A stretch of DNA of 64,000 nucleotides from JAHFTY01 sp964584785 (GCA_964584785.1 CAZPBY010000015.1:57027-121026); one strand, 5' to 3'. Shown: positions 15,932 through 25,525, counted from the stretch's first letter. The notes: generated by a model not told the origin, from the sequence alone. Numbers and translations: made by a program.

Positions 15932-16696
15932 ATGCACGTATGTGATGAATTTCGCGAGAAGGTCACCGAACAGCTACTCGACCGTTCGGCAATCGACAAG
16001 GACGTCCAGCGCGAGCTTCTGGTCTGCAACAGCTGCGCGGACTTCTATGCCGAGTCGAAAGAAATGATCGACGCGTTCGCGAGTGTTCGCTTCGATGTCA
16101 GCGACGCCCAGTTCGATCTCATGGCCGATCGTCTGCGAGTAAAGATTGAAGAACAGGCCGCGCAACGCGAGCGCCGCAACTGGCGAACATGGTTCACGCC
16201 CTGGGCACCTGCTTTCGCTGGAGCGCTGGCTCTCCTGCTCATCACCGTCGGGATATACCGGTTCAACGCTCCTTCTCAAAACACCCCATCGGTTGCCGGT
16301 CCGGCTGTTGCGAATTCAGCGGCGGTAGAGGCCGATCCGTCGATCGATCCTGTCACCATGGAATTCATCGAACAGTCGGAACTGCTTCTTCGCACGGTAA
16401 TGAAGCTGAAACCCACGTCCGTGGACGATCTGAAGGAAGCCAGGGAAATCGCCGACCGGCATCTCATCGCGCTCGATCAACGTAAGCAGGCGGCGTCCGG
16501 AATCCAGCCTGTTGTGGAAGCGATGGATAAGTACGAGACCGTGCTGCGGGATATCCGTAACGTCAAGCAACGTTCGATTGCAGACGACCTCGCGGACATC
16601 AAGAACCGAATCGAAAAGAATGGACTGATTGCCGACATGAAGGCATTTCAGCCGAGACTGACCCCCGTCGATGCCGACGTGGATCATGAACAGTAG
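15932..16696 (+). CDS. Putative membrane anti-sigma factor (zinc-finger-like N-terminus)
   Basis: This 254-residue protein starts MHVCDEF and has a CNSC pair about 30 residues later, resembling the anti-sigma zinc domain, although the histidine normally four residues before CxxC is a glutamate here. A single membrane helix (FAGALALLLITVGIYRF, about residues 95-112) separates a cytoplasmic N-terminal part from a helical periplasmic domain with charged coiled-coil character. AAGGAAGGAG lies 7 nt upstream of ATG 15932, and the sigma factor stop overlaps this signal region. Its position directly behind the ECF gene is the main argument that it sequesters that sigma factor. Confidence 0.7.
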   Translation: MHVCDEFREKVTEQLLDRSAIDKDVQRELLVCNSCADFYAESKEMIDAFASVRFDVSDAQFDLMADRLRVKIEEQAAQRERRNWRTWFTPWAPAFAGALALLLITVGIYRFNAPSQNTPSVAGPAVANSAAVEADPSIDPVTMEFIEQSELLLRTVMKLKPTSVDDLKEAREIADRHLIALDQRKQAASGIQPVVEAMDKYETVLRDIRNVKQRSIADDLADIKNRIEKNGLIADMKAFQPRLTPVDADVDHEQ

Positions 16697-16706
16697 GAGT
16701 TGTTCA

Positions 16707-17984
16707 ATGAACTTGAAAAACCTTTTATTAATGATGGCCATCTTCGCGATGCCCCTCCAGGCTCAGAAGGTCGTCGCTCCCATGCATTTTGGTTTCATGG
16801 GCGGTTTGATGGGCGCCGATGCGGCGCGCGAACAGTTCAATGCCGGACGCGACCTGTTCGACGACCATAAGTACACCCAGGCTGAGGCCGTGCTTCGCGA
16901 GGTGATTCGCAAGTATCCCAAGAATACGATTACGGACAACGCCCACTACTACTTGATCCGCGCCCTGGCAAAGCAAGGAAAGGTCAGTGAAGCGAAGAGT
17001 GAGATTGAAGTGTTCGAAAAGACGTATCGCAAATCCGAGTGGCTCGCGGATGTGAGAGAACTGCGCGTCCAGCTATCCAAGGAAGTTCCACCCGATCTCA
17101 TGGCAGCTCTTGCATCGGCTCCTGGTTACCCCGAAGCTTTCCGCGTGGCGGGAACGCCGGGGGCTCCGCAGGCTCCCGGCGCGCAGCCTCCAACTCCGGC
17201 GCCTCCAGCGCCCAGACAGGGCCCACAAGCCGCGACGCCGGTCGCGCGCGGACCGTTGCCGGGAATAAACCGCGGCGCTCGTCAGGAAGAGAGTCCCGAG
17301 GTTCGTGTGCAGCGTGAAGCGCTACGAGTCCTCTTTGAAGCGGATGCCGATCGCGCGATCGGCATCGCTACAGACCGTCTGAAGGCGGACCCTAGCGATG
17401 CGGTCACGCTCGGTAATTTATACATGGTGGCGCAGAGCCGATCCGAAAAGGCGCTGCCGATGCTGATCACACTGGCGAGAACATCGCCGGACAGCAAGAC
17501 TCGAAACGAGGCCGTTACCTGGATCAGCCGATCGCGAGGCGAAAAGGACGCCATTGCCGACATTCTTATCAGCCTCGTCCCTGCGATGAGAGCCGACGAT
17601 GACTCTTCCGCCCTCGCGTTCGCGTTGAGTCAGGTCAACACCACGAAATCCATCGACGCGCTTGCATCCATTGCCCGCGACAAAACCAAGTCCGACCGTG
17701 TCCGGACGAACGCACTCAGCTGGATTGCACAGTCCCACGTGTCGAACCGGCTCGCACTGCTCGAAGAGATTTACAAATCGACGATGGATAACGCCAGGAT
17801 CCGGCGGCAGCTGTTGTCTTATGTCGCAGGTACGAAGGATCCGCAGGCTGTTCGCATTCTTTCGACGATAGCCACCACCGATCCGGATCAAAACGTGAAG
17901 CTCGAAGCCGTGTCGCAGCTCGGTCAAATCAAGACGCCCGAAGCATTGAAAGCGTTGGAAGACCTTTTGATGAAAAAGCCGTAA
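16707..17984 (+). CDS. Exported TPR plus HEAT-repeat protein
   Basis: A 425-residue protein with a signal peptide (MNLKNLLLMMAIFAMPLQAQ), a YbgF/TPR-like segment (about residues 45-130: REQFNAGRDLFDDHKYTQAE and similar), a Pro/Ala-rich linker (about 155-190) and C-terminal helical repeats of HEAT/PBS-lyase type (for example DPDQNVKLEAVSQLGQIKTP). AGGAG at 16695-16699 fits the ATG at 16707. It probably works in the periplasm as a scaffold. As the third gene of the sigma/anti-sigma operon, it may be a signal input for, or the output of, the ECF system. No catalytic motif was seen. Confidence 0.7.
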   Translation: MNLKNLLLMMAIFAMPLQAQKVVAPMHFGFMGGLMGADAAREQFNAGRDLFDDHKYTQAEAVLREVIRKYPKNTITDNAHYYLIRALAKQGKVSEAKSEIEVFEKTYRKSEWLADVRELRVQLSKEVPPDLMAALASAPGYPEAFRVAGTPGAPQAPGAQPPTPAPPAPRQGPQAATPVARGPLPGINRGARQEESPEVRVQREALRVLFEADADRAIGIATDRLKADPSDAVTLGNLYMVAQSRSEKALPMLITLARTSPDSKTRNEAVTWISRSRGEKDAIADILISLVPAMRADDDSSALAFALSQVNTTKSIDALASIARDKTKSDRVRTNALSWIAQSHVSNRLALLEEIYKSTMDNARIRRQLLSYVAGTKDPQAVRILSTIATTDPDQNVKLEAVSQLGQIKTPEALKALEDLLMKKP

Positions 17985-18016
17985 GCCGCGGAGCGGCCCG
18001 GTAAAGGAGAACGCCT

Positions 18017-18832
18017 ATGTCACTCGCGACCGTACTGGCTCTGCTGTTTTTTCACCAAGTCTACTCGCCTTCGGACTTCGTTCAGGTGCAGGGTTCGTCG
18101 GCCAGCGCTCGTTACGACGCCGCGATCGCTCAGGGGAAGCGCGGCAGCGACGAGACATTCTGGATCGCGTATCAATTTCCTGTGCGCCCCGGTGTGCGTA
18201 TCGCGACCTGGGGCGACAACACGACGATCACGACGACATCCTCGGACGGCATCGAGTGGCTTCCGGACAATCCGCAAACCCAGCGCGTCGGCGTCTTTCT
18301 GCTGATCGGCAAGAGCGACAGCCTCGTACAGCGGACGCGGATGATCGACCTCACACAAAACTATCGAGTGCACGACCGCAAGGTCTATTGGCTCGGAGAA
18401 CCGAACGCGGACGACAGCCTGTCTTTACTGGATAAACTCATCACCGACGCGCCGCAGAAATTCAGTTCGACGTTCGCGCGTTACATGAGCCTGCACGACA
18501 GTCCCCACGTCGGAGACCATTTGCTGCAGCTGGCGAAGTCGACGACCGTATCGAATGAGATTCGACGGTCCGCGATCACTCAACTCGGCAACGAGATCAG
18601 CCGCCAATCCGGCGACGAGTTGAACAAGCTGACCATGGACTCGAGCACCGATATTCAACGTCAGGCAGTGGCCGCCATCAGCCGTCGCCCGGACGACGAC
18701 TCGGTCCCATCATTGATTCGCATTGCAAGAGAGCACCCCAACGCCTCCGTGCGCGCCTACGCCATACAACTGCTGGGACAGAAGAGAGACCCTCGCGTTC
18801 TTGCTTTCTTTGAGCAGATGTTGAAGAAGTAG
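18017..18832 (+). CDS. HEAT-repeat protein, probably exported
   Basis: The 271-residue last gene of the ECF operon. It has a short hydrophobic N-terminus (MSLATVLALLFFHQVYS) that may act as a signal peptide, a beta-rich N-terminal half of unknown family, and at least three C-terminal HEAT-like repeats (NEIRRSAITQLGNEISRQ, TDIQRQAVAAISRRPDD, ASVRAYAIQLLGQKRDPRV). AAAGGAGAACGCCT precedes the ATG, so the start is secure. It resembles the HEAT half of the preceding gene, and the two may have arisen by duplication. Function is unknown. Confidence 0.65.
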   Translation: MSLATVLALLFFHQVYSPSDFVQVQGSSASARYDAAIAQGKRGSDETFWIAYQFPVRPGVRIATWGDNTTITTTSSDGIEWLPDNPQTQRVGVFLLIGKSDSLVQRTRMIDLTQNYRVHDRKVYWLGEPNADDSLSLLDKLITDAPQKFSSTFARYMSLHDSPHVGDHLLQLAKSTTVSNEIRRSAITQLGNEISRQSGDELNKLTMDSSTDIQRQAVAAISRRPDDDSVPSLIRIAREHPNASVRAYAIQLLGQKRDPRVLAFFEQMLKK

Positions 18833-19044
18833 GGAAATTTCAAGTTGCACAAGTCCTGCAGCTGAAAACCGAAAGCAGAAATCTCGAATTGGACGGCCGC
18901 TTACTCCAATTTCAAGTTTGTGTTTCGGATTGGAAATGCAGCACTCGTTCAATTTCTAAATTTCCTTTCCCTATCTAAAAATCTCATGAACAACCCCGTC
19001 TAGTTGCGGCATTATGCCGAGTACAGCTCAAACGAGGTGCATGC
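18833..19044. other. AT-richer intergenic region before the TonB receptor
   Basis: This 212-nt gap is visibly richer in A and T than the flanking genes and holds two near-identical AATTTCAAGTT(T)G segments plus a GGGAAATTT / AAATTTCC pair. No gene or sure promoter was recognised. It probably contains the end of the ECF operon and the receptor promoter. Confidence 0.4.
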
Positions 19045-22000
19045 ATGATCAAAGTCATCAGGCTGGCTTTCATACTTTGTGTGTTATCGGCGGTTGCAGA
19101 AACGGGTATGGCGCAGGTTGCGGCCACGCTTTCAGGAAGAGTCGAGGACGCAACCGGCGCCGTTGTGGTCGCCGCGACGATCAGCGTCAAGAGTCTCGAG
19201 ACGGGTTCGACTCGCACGGTAGCGACCGACGACACCGGCAACTTCCGGGTTTTCGCGCTTCCGGTCGGCTCTTATGAAGTGAGAGCCGACAAACCCGGAT
19301 TTCAATCCGTCATCCGGACGCCTGTCAACCTTGCGGTCGGACAAGAAGCCGTCGTGAACCTCAAGCTCAACGTCGCTCAGGTCTCGCAGGAGGTTATGAT
19401 TTCCGTCGACACTCCACTGGTCGACACCTCCACCGCGGAGGTCTCGGGGCTGGTCACCGAGCGACAGATCAAGGAACTGCCGCTCAACGGACGCAGCTTC
19501 GACAATCTCATCGCCTTAAACCCGGGAACGATCAATTACACCTACAAGAGTCCGGGAACCGTGACGAGCCAGGGCAACACGTTCTCCGTCGCCGGGCGCC
19601 GGCCGCTCGAAAACATCGTGCTGCTGAATGGGATCGAATACACCGGCTCGAGCCAGCTCTCGATAACACCGGGCGGCGTCAGCGGGTACCTGTTGGGAAT
19701 CGACGCCGTGCGCGAGTTCAACGTTTTGACCGGCACCTATTCCGCCGAATACGGAAAGCGAGCCGGCGCGCAGGTCATTGCGGTAACGCAGTCGGGAACG
19801 AATCAATTCCACGGATCCGTTTTTGAATTTCTGCGAAACAGCGCGCTCGATGCACGGACGATCTTCGATCTCAGTCCCCTGCCCGACGTCAAGAGCAAGG
19901 CCGCTCCGTTCCGCAGAAACCAGTTTGGCGGGAGCGCCGGAGGGCCGATCGGCCGGGATCGTTTGTTCTTCTTCGGCAACTACGAAGGCTTTCGTCATCG
20001 TCTGGGAATCGGCAGCGTATCGGTTGTCCCGGATTCGGAAGTCCGGTCGGGACGCGTGCCGAGCCCCGCAACCGGGGTCTACTCGCCCGTCACGAACTTG
20101 AAGCCGGAGATGCTGAACTACATGCAGATGTGGCCCGCGCCGAACGGTTCCGAGATCATGGTTCCGGCGGCTGCTCCGGGCACGGGCCTTGTGCCCAGCG
20201 GAAGCACTTACTCGTATAACAGCCCCAAACAGTCGATCAATGAAGACTTCGGAACCGTCAAAGCGGACTACAGCCCGCGCAGCATGGATTCCTTTTCGTT
20301 TTCTTACACGATCGATGATGGCGATAATCTTTCGCCGCTTGCGGATCCGCTCTTTGCGAATTACATCAAACTGCGATCGCAGGTCGCCAGTATTCGTGAG
20401 ACGCACATTTTTTCTCCGCGCGTTCTGAACACATTCAGCGGCGGCCTGTCGCGTGCCGGCTTCGCGTTGGATTCGTTTCCGCTTGTTGCATTCCCGTCCA
20501 GTCTTTCGTTTGTGACCGGACAGGGACCGGGAGGAATCGTCATCGGCGGCACGACAACCACGACAGCTGCCGCCGCACTCACCTCCGCCGGACCGAACAA
20601 TGCGGCGGGTGCGCGCAATCGTCGAAACCTTTTCACCTTTACGGATGGTCTGCAGATCAGCAAAGGCATACATCAATTCAGCGCTGGCGGATGGCTTCAG
20701 AGAATGCAGGATAACGAAAACACGGCTTCGCGCAGACTGGGTGTCGCCAATTTCACCAACATGACGACATTCCTGCAGGGAACGACAAGTTCGTTCCAGG
20801 TTGTGCCCAATCCCACCGAATTAGGTTTTCGAAGCTGGTTTGGAGCCTGGTACGCACAGGATTCGATGCGATTGAGCCGGAACCTCACGTTCCGTGCCGG
20901 CATCCGGCATGAACTCACCAGCGGCTGGAACGAAAAGTTTGGAAGAGCCGCGAATTACATCACCGATGCGACCGGTACGCTGATGACCGATCCGCACGTG
21001 ACGAGTTCGGCGTTCACGGAGAACAAGGCGCGTTGGCTGCTGGGACCGAGAGTCGCTCTTGCATGGGATCCTTTTGGAAACGGAAATACCGCAGTTCACG
21101 CGGGATTCGGGGTCTACTATTCGCTGATCGACAATCTTGCATTTCTGTTGAACTCGTTGCCGCCCTACAATGGCTCTCCGACCTTTTCCGGACCGCTATC
21201 GAACTTTCTGCCGCTCACGGCCGGCCAGCAACCGCCGTCCCCGTGCACTGCCGGCGCCGCAGCGACTGCCTGCAGCATCTTCGCGCCGCAGGGTATTGAG
21301 CCGGGCGCCCGAACCCCGGCGACCAATGAATGGAACTTGACGATCGAACAGCAATTGACCTCCAGCATGGTTTTCCGGATCGGGTATGTGGGGTCGTTCG
21401 GCTATCACGGATTCCTGAGTGTCGACCCGAACTCGATTCCGCCGCAAATCTGCTCCAATCCCGCCGGCTGCGCTGTAGACACCGCCAACCCCCCGACGCG
21501 AGTTGCGCTGGGTACGAAATACATCCCGCTGCAGCCGGCGCCGCCTTCGCCGGCAACGGTCGCGCGGCCGAACCCATTCCTGAATGCGGGGTTCTTCTGG
21601 TACACGGCGGGCAACAGCAGCTATAACGCCATGCAACTCGAACTGTCTCAGAAGCTGAGCCGCGGACTACAGTTCCGCGGAAACTACACCTGGGCCAAGA
21701 GCCTCGATATGAATTCCGCGCTCACGATTGCCCAGGCGCAAAATCAGCCGCAAATGGTCCTGGATCGCACGGACCTCCGCAGGGACTGGGGGCCATCCGC
21801 GCTGACTCCGACGAGCCAGGCGAGCATCTCCGCTCATTACGAATTGCCCTTCCGCACGGATTCCCACCGGGCCGGTGTTCTGGTCAATGGATGGCAACTG
21901 AACGGAATCTCCGCATTGTTGGGCGGATTTCCATTCACTCCCCAGGCCGGCTCAAACCGCTCGGGTGACGGCAACACCAGAAATCCCGACCGCCCGGATT

Positions 22001-22350
22001 TGAATCCGTCATTCACCGGACCCGTGCTCCTGAAGACTCAGGCCAAATGGTTCGATCCCGCCGCTTTCTCTCTACCGACGGTCCGAACGTGGGGAAGCCT
22101 CGGGCGAGGAACCTTCCGCGGACCCAGCCTCGAGACAATCGACCTCTCCGCGATGAAGAACACGTCATTGAACGAACGAATCCAACTGCAGTTTCGAGCG
22201 GAATGCTTTAACGCGCTGAATCACACCAATCTCGGGCCACCGAATTCCATCGTGTTTTCGGGAACCACGATCAGTCCGTCGGCAGGGTTGATCACGACGC
22301 TGGCAACCGACTCGCGACGAATTCAGCTCGGCTTGAAGTTGATTTATTAA
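19045..22350 (+). CDS. Oar-like TonB-dependent outer-membrane receptor
   Basis: A 1101-residue outer-membrane protein. After a signal peptide ending near AETGMAQ comes a carboxypeptidase-regulatory-like domain (about residues 28-110, LSGRVEDATGAVVVAATISV), then a plug domain (QIKELPLNGRSFDNLIALNPG; AEYGKRAGAQVIAVTQSGTN) and a long beta-barrel ending LQLGLKLIY-type with a terminal aromatic residue (here LGLKLIY). This domain order is typical of the large Oar family abundant in Acidobacteriota, thought to take up oligosaccharides or peptides or to handle adhesion. The ATG at 19045 follows CGAGGTG. It stands alone; no TonB/ExbBD or SusD-like partner is in the window. Confidence 0.88.
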   Translation: MIKVIRLAFILCVLSAVAETGMAQVAATLSGRVEDATGAVVVAATISVKSLETGSTRTVATDDTGNFRVFALPVGSYEVRADKPGFQSVIRTPVNLAVGQEAVVNLKLNVAQVSQEVMISVDTPLVDTSTAEVSGLVTERQIKELPLNGRSFDNLIALNPGTINYTYKSPGTVTSQGNTFSVAGRRPLENIVLLNGIEYTGSSQLSITPGGVSGYLLGIDAVREFNVLTGTYSAEYGKRAGAQVIAVTQSGTNQFHGSVFEFLRNSALDARTIFDLSPLPDVKSKAAPFRRNQFGGSAGGPIGRDRLFFFGNYEGFRHRLGIGSVSVVPDSEVRSGRVPSPATGVYSPVTNLKPEMLNYMQMWPAPNGSEIMVPAAAPGTGLVPSGSTYSYNSPKQSINEDFGTVKADYSPRSMDSFSFSYTIDDGDNLSPLADPLFANYIKLRSQVASIRETHIFSPRVLNTFSGGLSRAGFALDSFPLVAFPSSLSFVTGQGPGGIVIGGTTTTTAAAALTSAGPNNAAGARNRRNLFTFTDGLQISKGIHQFSAGGWLQRMQDNENTASRRLGVANFTNMTTFLQGTTSSFQVVPNPTELGFRSWFGAWYAQDSMRLSRNLTFRAGIRHELTSGWNEKFGRAANYITDATGTLMTDPHVTSSAFTENKARWLLGPRVALAWDPFGNGNTAVHAGFGVYYSLIDNLAFLLNSLPPYNGSPTFSGPLSNFLPLTAGQQPPSPCTAGAAATACSIFAPQGIEPGARTPATNEWNLTIEQQLTSSMVFRIGYVGSFGYHGFLSVDPNSIPPQICSNPAGCAVDTANPPTRVALGTKYIPLQPAPPSPATVARPNPFLNAGFFWYTAGNSSYNAMQLELSQKLSRGLQFRGNYTWAKSLDMNSALTIAQAQNQPQMVLDRTDLRRDWGPSALTPTSQASISAHYELPFRTDSHRAGVLVNGWQLNGISALLGGFPFTPQAGSNRSGDGNTRNPDRPDLNPSFTGPVLLKTQAKWFDPAAFSLPTVRTWGSLGRGTFRGPSLETIDLSAMKNTSLNERIQLQFRAECFNALNHTNLGPPNSIVFSGTTISPSAGLITTLATDSRRIQLGLKLIY

Positions 22351-22384
22351 GCCGGCATTATCCGAGCAACGGGGTTGACTCGCA

Positions 22385-23098
22385 TCAAGCGGGGAAAACT
22401 GAAGACAACGCGACGCGCGCCAACACCCAGACCAACCAGACGCCAAAGACGCAAACCGCGCGCATCGTGGCTGAAACGCTTTTCCGGGCGACGAACCGGT
22501 AGCCGATGACGAGCAGGATCAGGATCCAGATCGAGACGACGTCCAATTGATTGACCAACGTGAACACCGCTTTTGAAACCGACGTTCGATCGAGAAAGAT
22601 CGCCGGACTGATGCTTCCGATCTCATCGACCATCAACGAGGACTGCGGAACGATCATCACGGTTGCAACGCTCGCAATATTGCGGACGATTAACGGCACA
22701 CAGGCAAAAGCAGTGACGGAAAAGAAGGACTTGAATGGGCCGTCGCGTCCAACGATGCTGAAAACGCCGAAGAAGATCAACGCCACGACGGCGACTGTCA
22801 TGGTCGGACCGACTGTCGCCGCCACCGTCGAGATCACCTTCGGAACCGGACCATTCGACGCCGTCAGGAACCGCTCCTTCTGCTCCGGAGTCAATTGCTG
22901 CGCGCGGCCGGACTGCTCCATCGCACGCAACGCGATCTCGCCCATGCTCACATGAGAGAACATGATCATCGTGAAGATAATTCCGGCGATCGTCAGCAAT
23001 AGAATCGGCGCGAGCGCGGTCTTGCTGTTTTTCGCCGCCCTGAGCATCGCTTCACCAGGAGACCAGATAACCTTGAACAGTACGGAAATTCCTTCCAT
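22385..23098 (-). CDS. YIP1-family integral membrane protein
   Basis: A 237-residue membrane protein with five to six hydrophobic helices and an N-terminus (GISVLFKVIWSPGEAMLRAAK) characteristic of bacterial YIP1-domain proteins, whose function is unknown. The ATG at 23098 has GGAGG about 10 nt upstream; the frame extends to 23128 but without a better start. It is convergent with the TonB receptor and divergent from the M23 peptidase gene, with 104 nt between starts. Confidence 0.75.
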   Translation of the reverse strand: MEGISVLFKVIWSPGEAMLRAAKNSKTALAPILLLTIAGIIFTMIMFSHVSMGEIALRAMEQSGRAQQLTPEQKERFLTASNGPVPKVISTVAATVGPTMTVAVVALIFFGVFSIVGRDGPFKSFFSVTAFACVPLIVRNIASVATVMIVPQSSLMVDEIGSISPAIFLDRTSVSKAVFTLVNQLDVVSIWILILLVIGYRFVARKSVSATMRAVCVFGVWLVWVLARVALSSVFPA

Positions 23099-23202
23099 TG
23101 CCGTCTTGCCTCCGCTGCGCACGCTCACGCCTTGTGGAATGCATCGCGCGGCGTGGGGCGCTGTTGCTTTTTACTATTTCTTGCCTTAGCCTTCAAGTCG
23201 CA

Positions 23203-24246
23203 ATGCGCGCCTTTGCACTTCTTCTTCTGATCGCTTCGCCGGCGCTGGCGCAAAGCGTGGACATCGCAGTGAGGCCGGATGCAATTTACGTCGAAAGCAT
23301 CGCCGGCAACATTGTTCCCATGGAGCGCGTTTTCTTCCACGTCATCATCCACAACAAAGTTTCGAGCCCCATTGACATCGAGTGGCTGCGATTCGATATT
23401 GTCAACTCTTCCGGCATCCTGTTTTCCGGCCAGTATTCCGGCCGCGCTCTTACGGAGTTGTTCGACAGCGCGATCGATCGCAAACGGATCGAACCGACGC
23501 AGAAAGGCACGCTGACGATTGGCGTGGACGAACGCAAAGCCGTCTCCGATTTGTTTCTCGATATGCCGAAGGGGTTCATCGGTCAGTCGGTCATCGTCGA
23601 AGTCGACTACAAAGCCGGCGATAAAGCCGGATCTCAAAAAGTGTCGGCGTCTCTGAAACGTGTGGAGGGGTTCTCGGCGCGCCTTCCGTTTGAAGGAGTG
23701 TGGTACGTCGCGGCGGAACATGGGTATCTCGACCCGCACAAAAGGTTCCTGTCGGAAGGGTACGCCTACGACTTCCTTCAGATCGGTGCGAACGGTAAGA
23801 GCTATCAACGCGACGGAGCGCACAACGCCGACTACTACGCCTTCGGCAAGAAGGTGTTGGCGGGGAAGGAAGGCACGGTGGTATTTGTGCGGACCGATAT
23901 CACCGACAATGATCCGGGCGATCCAAACCTCGGCACGCCCGGCGGAAACGTTGTCGTGATCGATCACGGCGACAATCATTTCAGTTACTATGCGCACCTT
24001 CGTGCGAAGAGCGTGTCCTTAAAAATCGGCGCAAGAGTAAGAACAGGCGACGCGATCGGCGAGGTCGGCAATTCCGGCGATTCGGCCGAGCCGCATCTGC
24101 ACTTTCACATCATGAACGGAGCCGATCCCACGCAGGCCGATGGTGTTCCCGTGGTTTTTGAAAACTGGAAGGCCCAGTCCTACAGCCGAGCGCCGATCGA
24201 ACGTCAGCAGGGAGTTATCCCGAAAGGAGAGTTTGTCCAGCCATGA
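23203..24246 (+). CDS. Exported M23-family (LytM/peptidoglycan endopeptidase-like) protein
   Basis: The 347-residue protein has a signal peptide (MRAFALLLLIASPALAQS), a beta-sandwich region (about residues 20-150) and a C-terminal M23 domain with GYAYDFLQIG, KEGTVVFV, GNVVVIDHGDNHFSYYAHL, VGNSGDSAEPHLHFHIM. The final HxH supplies metal ligands; the first ligand site is YDF-type rather than the common HxGxD, as in a known subgroup. It probably cuts peptidoglycan cross-bridges or acts as an activator in the periplasm. The stop overlaps the next start (ATGA), giving translational coupling to the RidA-repeat protein. The start lacks a clear ribosome-binding site. Confidence 0.82.
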   Translation: MRAFALLLLIASPALAQSVDIAVRPDAIYVESIAGNIVPMERVFFHVIIHNKVSSPIDIEWLRFDIVNSSGILFSGQYSGRALTELFDSAIDRKRIEPTQKGTLTIGVDERKAVSDLFLDMPKGFIGQSVIVEVDYKAGDKAGSQKVSASLKRVEGFSARLPFEGVWYVAAEHGYLDPHKRFLSEGYAYDFLQIGANGKSYQRDGAHNADYYAFGKKVLAGKEGTVVFVRTDITDNDPGDPNLGTPGGNVVVIDHGDNHFSYYAHLRAKSVSLKIGARVRTGDAIGEVGNSGDSAEPHLHFHIMNGADPTQADGVPVVFENWKAQSYSRAPIERQQGVIPKGEFVQP

Positions 24247-25433
24247 ACACACGACGAAAGCTCGTTTACGTTGCCGCGGCGACTGTCGCGGCCGGCAGCA
24301 TGATGGCATTTCCGCAGTCGAAGAAAATAGTCGCGCCGCCGGGCACCGTCGTCGCGGGCATTCCGTTCAGTCCGGGCGTTCGCGCGGGCGATCTGCTTCA
24401 TGTCGCCGGTCTGATGGGCACGGATGCCGCCGGCAACATCGTCGCCGGTGGAATTGACGCGCAGGCCAAAAAGGCGCTTGAAAACGTCGGCGCCGTGCTG
24501 AAGGCCGAAGGCATGGATTACAAGGATGTCGTCCTGGTGAATGTATATCTGGCCGACGCTCGCGATTTCGATGCCATGAATAAGGTGTATCGAGAGGTCT
24601 TCGCGAACAATCCTCCGGTGAGAGCGACCACGCAAGCCGACCTGATGCTGCGCGACGGAGTCATCGAAATCTCCGCCATTGCTGCCCGGCCGAATCTGCC
24701 AAGAAAGTATCTGAATCCCCAGGGATGGTCCACGAATCCCTTGCCTTACAGCAAAGGCATCGCCGTCGGCGATTACATCTTCATCGCAGGTCTGGTTTCG
24801 CAGAATCCGCAGAGCGGCGCCGCCGTTGAAGGCGACGCGAAAGTTCAGACAAAACAGATCCTCGACAACATGAAGACGCTCGTCGAAAGCGGCGGTTTCA
24901 AAATGTCCGATCTCGTATGGAGCCGCGTCTGGCTTACCGATCCGCGCGACTTTCAGATGATGAACGACGTTTACCGAACGTATTTCCCCGAAACTCCTCC
25001 AACTCGCGCCACAACGCGAGCCGGGCTGACGACGCCGGTATATAAGGTCGAAATCATGACGTGGGGGATGAAAGGCGAGAAACAGCGGCTCGGTACCGCC
25101 GCTGGAACCACTCCGCTGAGCCAGGCTATCAAGGTCGGCAACTACATCTTTGTTTCGGGACTGACCGGCGGCGGCGCTCAAGTGCGCGGCGACATCAAGG
25201 GGCAGGCGAGCATGATCCTGACCAGTATTCAGACCCTTCTCAAGAGTGGCGGGGTCGATTTTCCGAATGTCGTCGAGGCCCAGGTATGGATCACGGATTC
25301 CCGAAATTTCGCGGCAATGAATGAAGCCTACACTTCTGTAATAAAGGACCAGTTCCCTGCACGCGTCACGGTTGGGGCACAACTGATGTCGGCAGATAAT
25401 CTGGTGGAGATGGCGATGATCGCGGTGAAGTGA
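24243..25433 (+). CDS. Exported triple-RidA (YjgF/UK114) domain protein
   Basis: A 396-residue protein built of three consecutive RidA-like domains (about 27-150, 155-275 and 290-396). RidA is usually a single 130-residue cytoplasmic imine deaminase that forms trimers, so this chain could fold as an intramolecular trimer. The arginine that binds the substrate carboxylate is kept in each copy (PPVRATT, PPTRATT, FPARVTV). The N-terminus MNTRRKLVYVAAATVAAGS looks like a Tat or Sec signal peptide, so it may act outside the cytoplasm. It overlaps the M23 peptidase gene by 4 nt. Substrate and role are unknown. Confidence 0.82.
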   Translation: MNTRRKLVYVAAATVAAGSMMAFPQSKKIVAPPGTVVAGIPFSPGVRAGDLLHVAGLMGTDAAGNIVAGGIDAQAKKALENVGAVLKAEGMDYKDVVLVNVYLADARDFDAMNKVYREVFANNPPVRATTQADLMLRDGVIEISAIAARPNLPRKYLNPQGWSTNPLPYSKGIAVGDYIFIAGLVSQNPQSGAAVEGDAKVQTKQILDNMKTLVESGGFKMSDLVWSRVWLTDPRDFQMMNDVYRTYFPETPPTRATTRAGLTTPVYKVEIMTWGMKGEKQRLGTAAGTTPLSQAIKVGNYIFVSGLTGGGAQVRGDIKGQASMILTSIQTLLKSGGVDFPNVVEAQVWITDSRNFAAMNEAYTSVIKDQFPARVTVGAQLMSADNLVEMAMIAVK

Positions 25434-25443
25434 AGTCGCTGAG

Positions 25444-25525
25444 GGGAGCCAATCGCTGCGCTCCGGGGCTGAGCGTCGTGCCAGGGACCGAGCTCAGAAA
25501 CCGAAGCGCGGCGACGGGTTCCGTG
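25444..25525. repeat. REP-like palindrome, degenerate copy A
   Basis: Imperfect inverted repeat of the same family as 28361-28446: left arm with TCGCTGCGCTCCGGGGC, right arm with CCGAAGCGCGGCGACGGG. It lies just after the triple-RidA gene. Outer parts of the arms have decayed. Confidence 0.6.

Noticed and set aside
19516..20676. A 386-codon minus-strand frame inside the TonB receptor gene
   Set aside because: Arg-rich, no motifs, opposite a receptor with intact plug and barrel motifs.
24204..25382. A 392-codon minus-strand frame over the triple RidA gene
   Set aside because: Shadow frame; the plus strand has three clear RidA domains.
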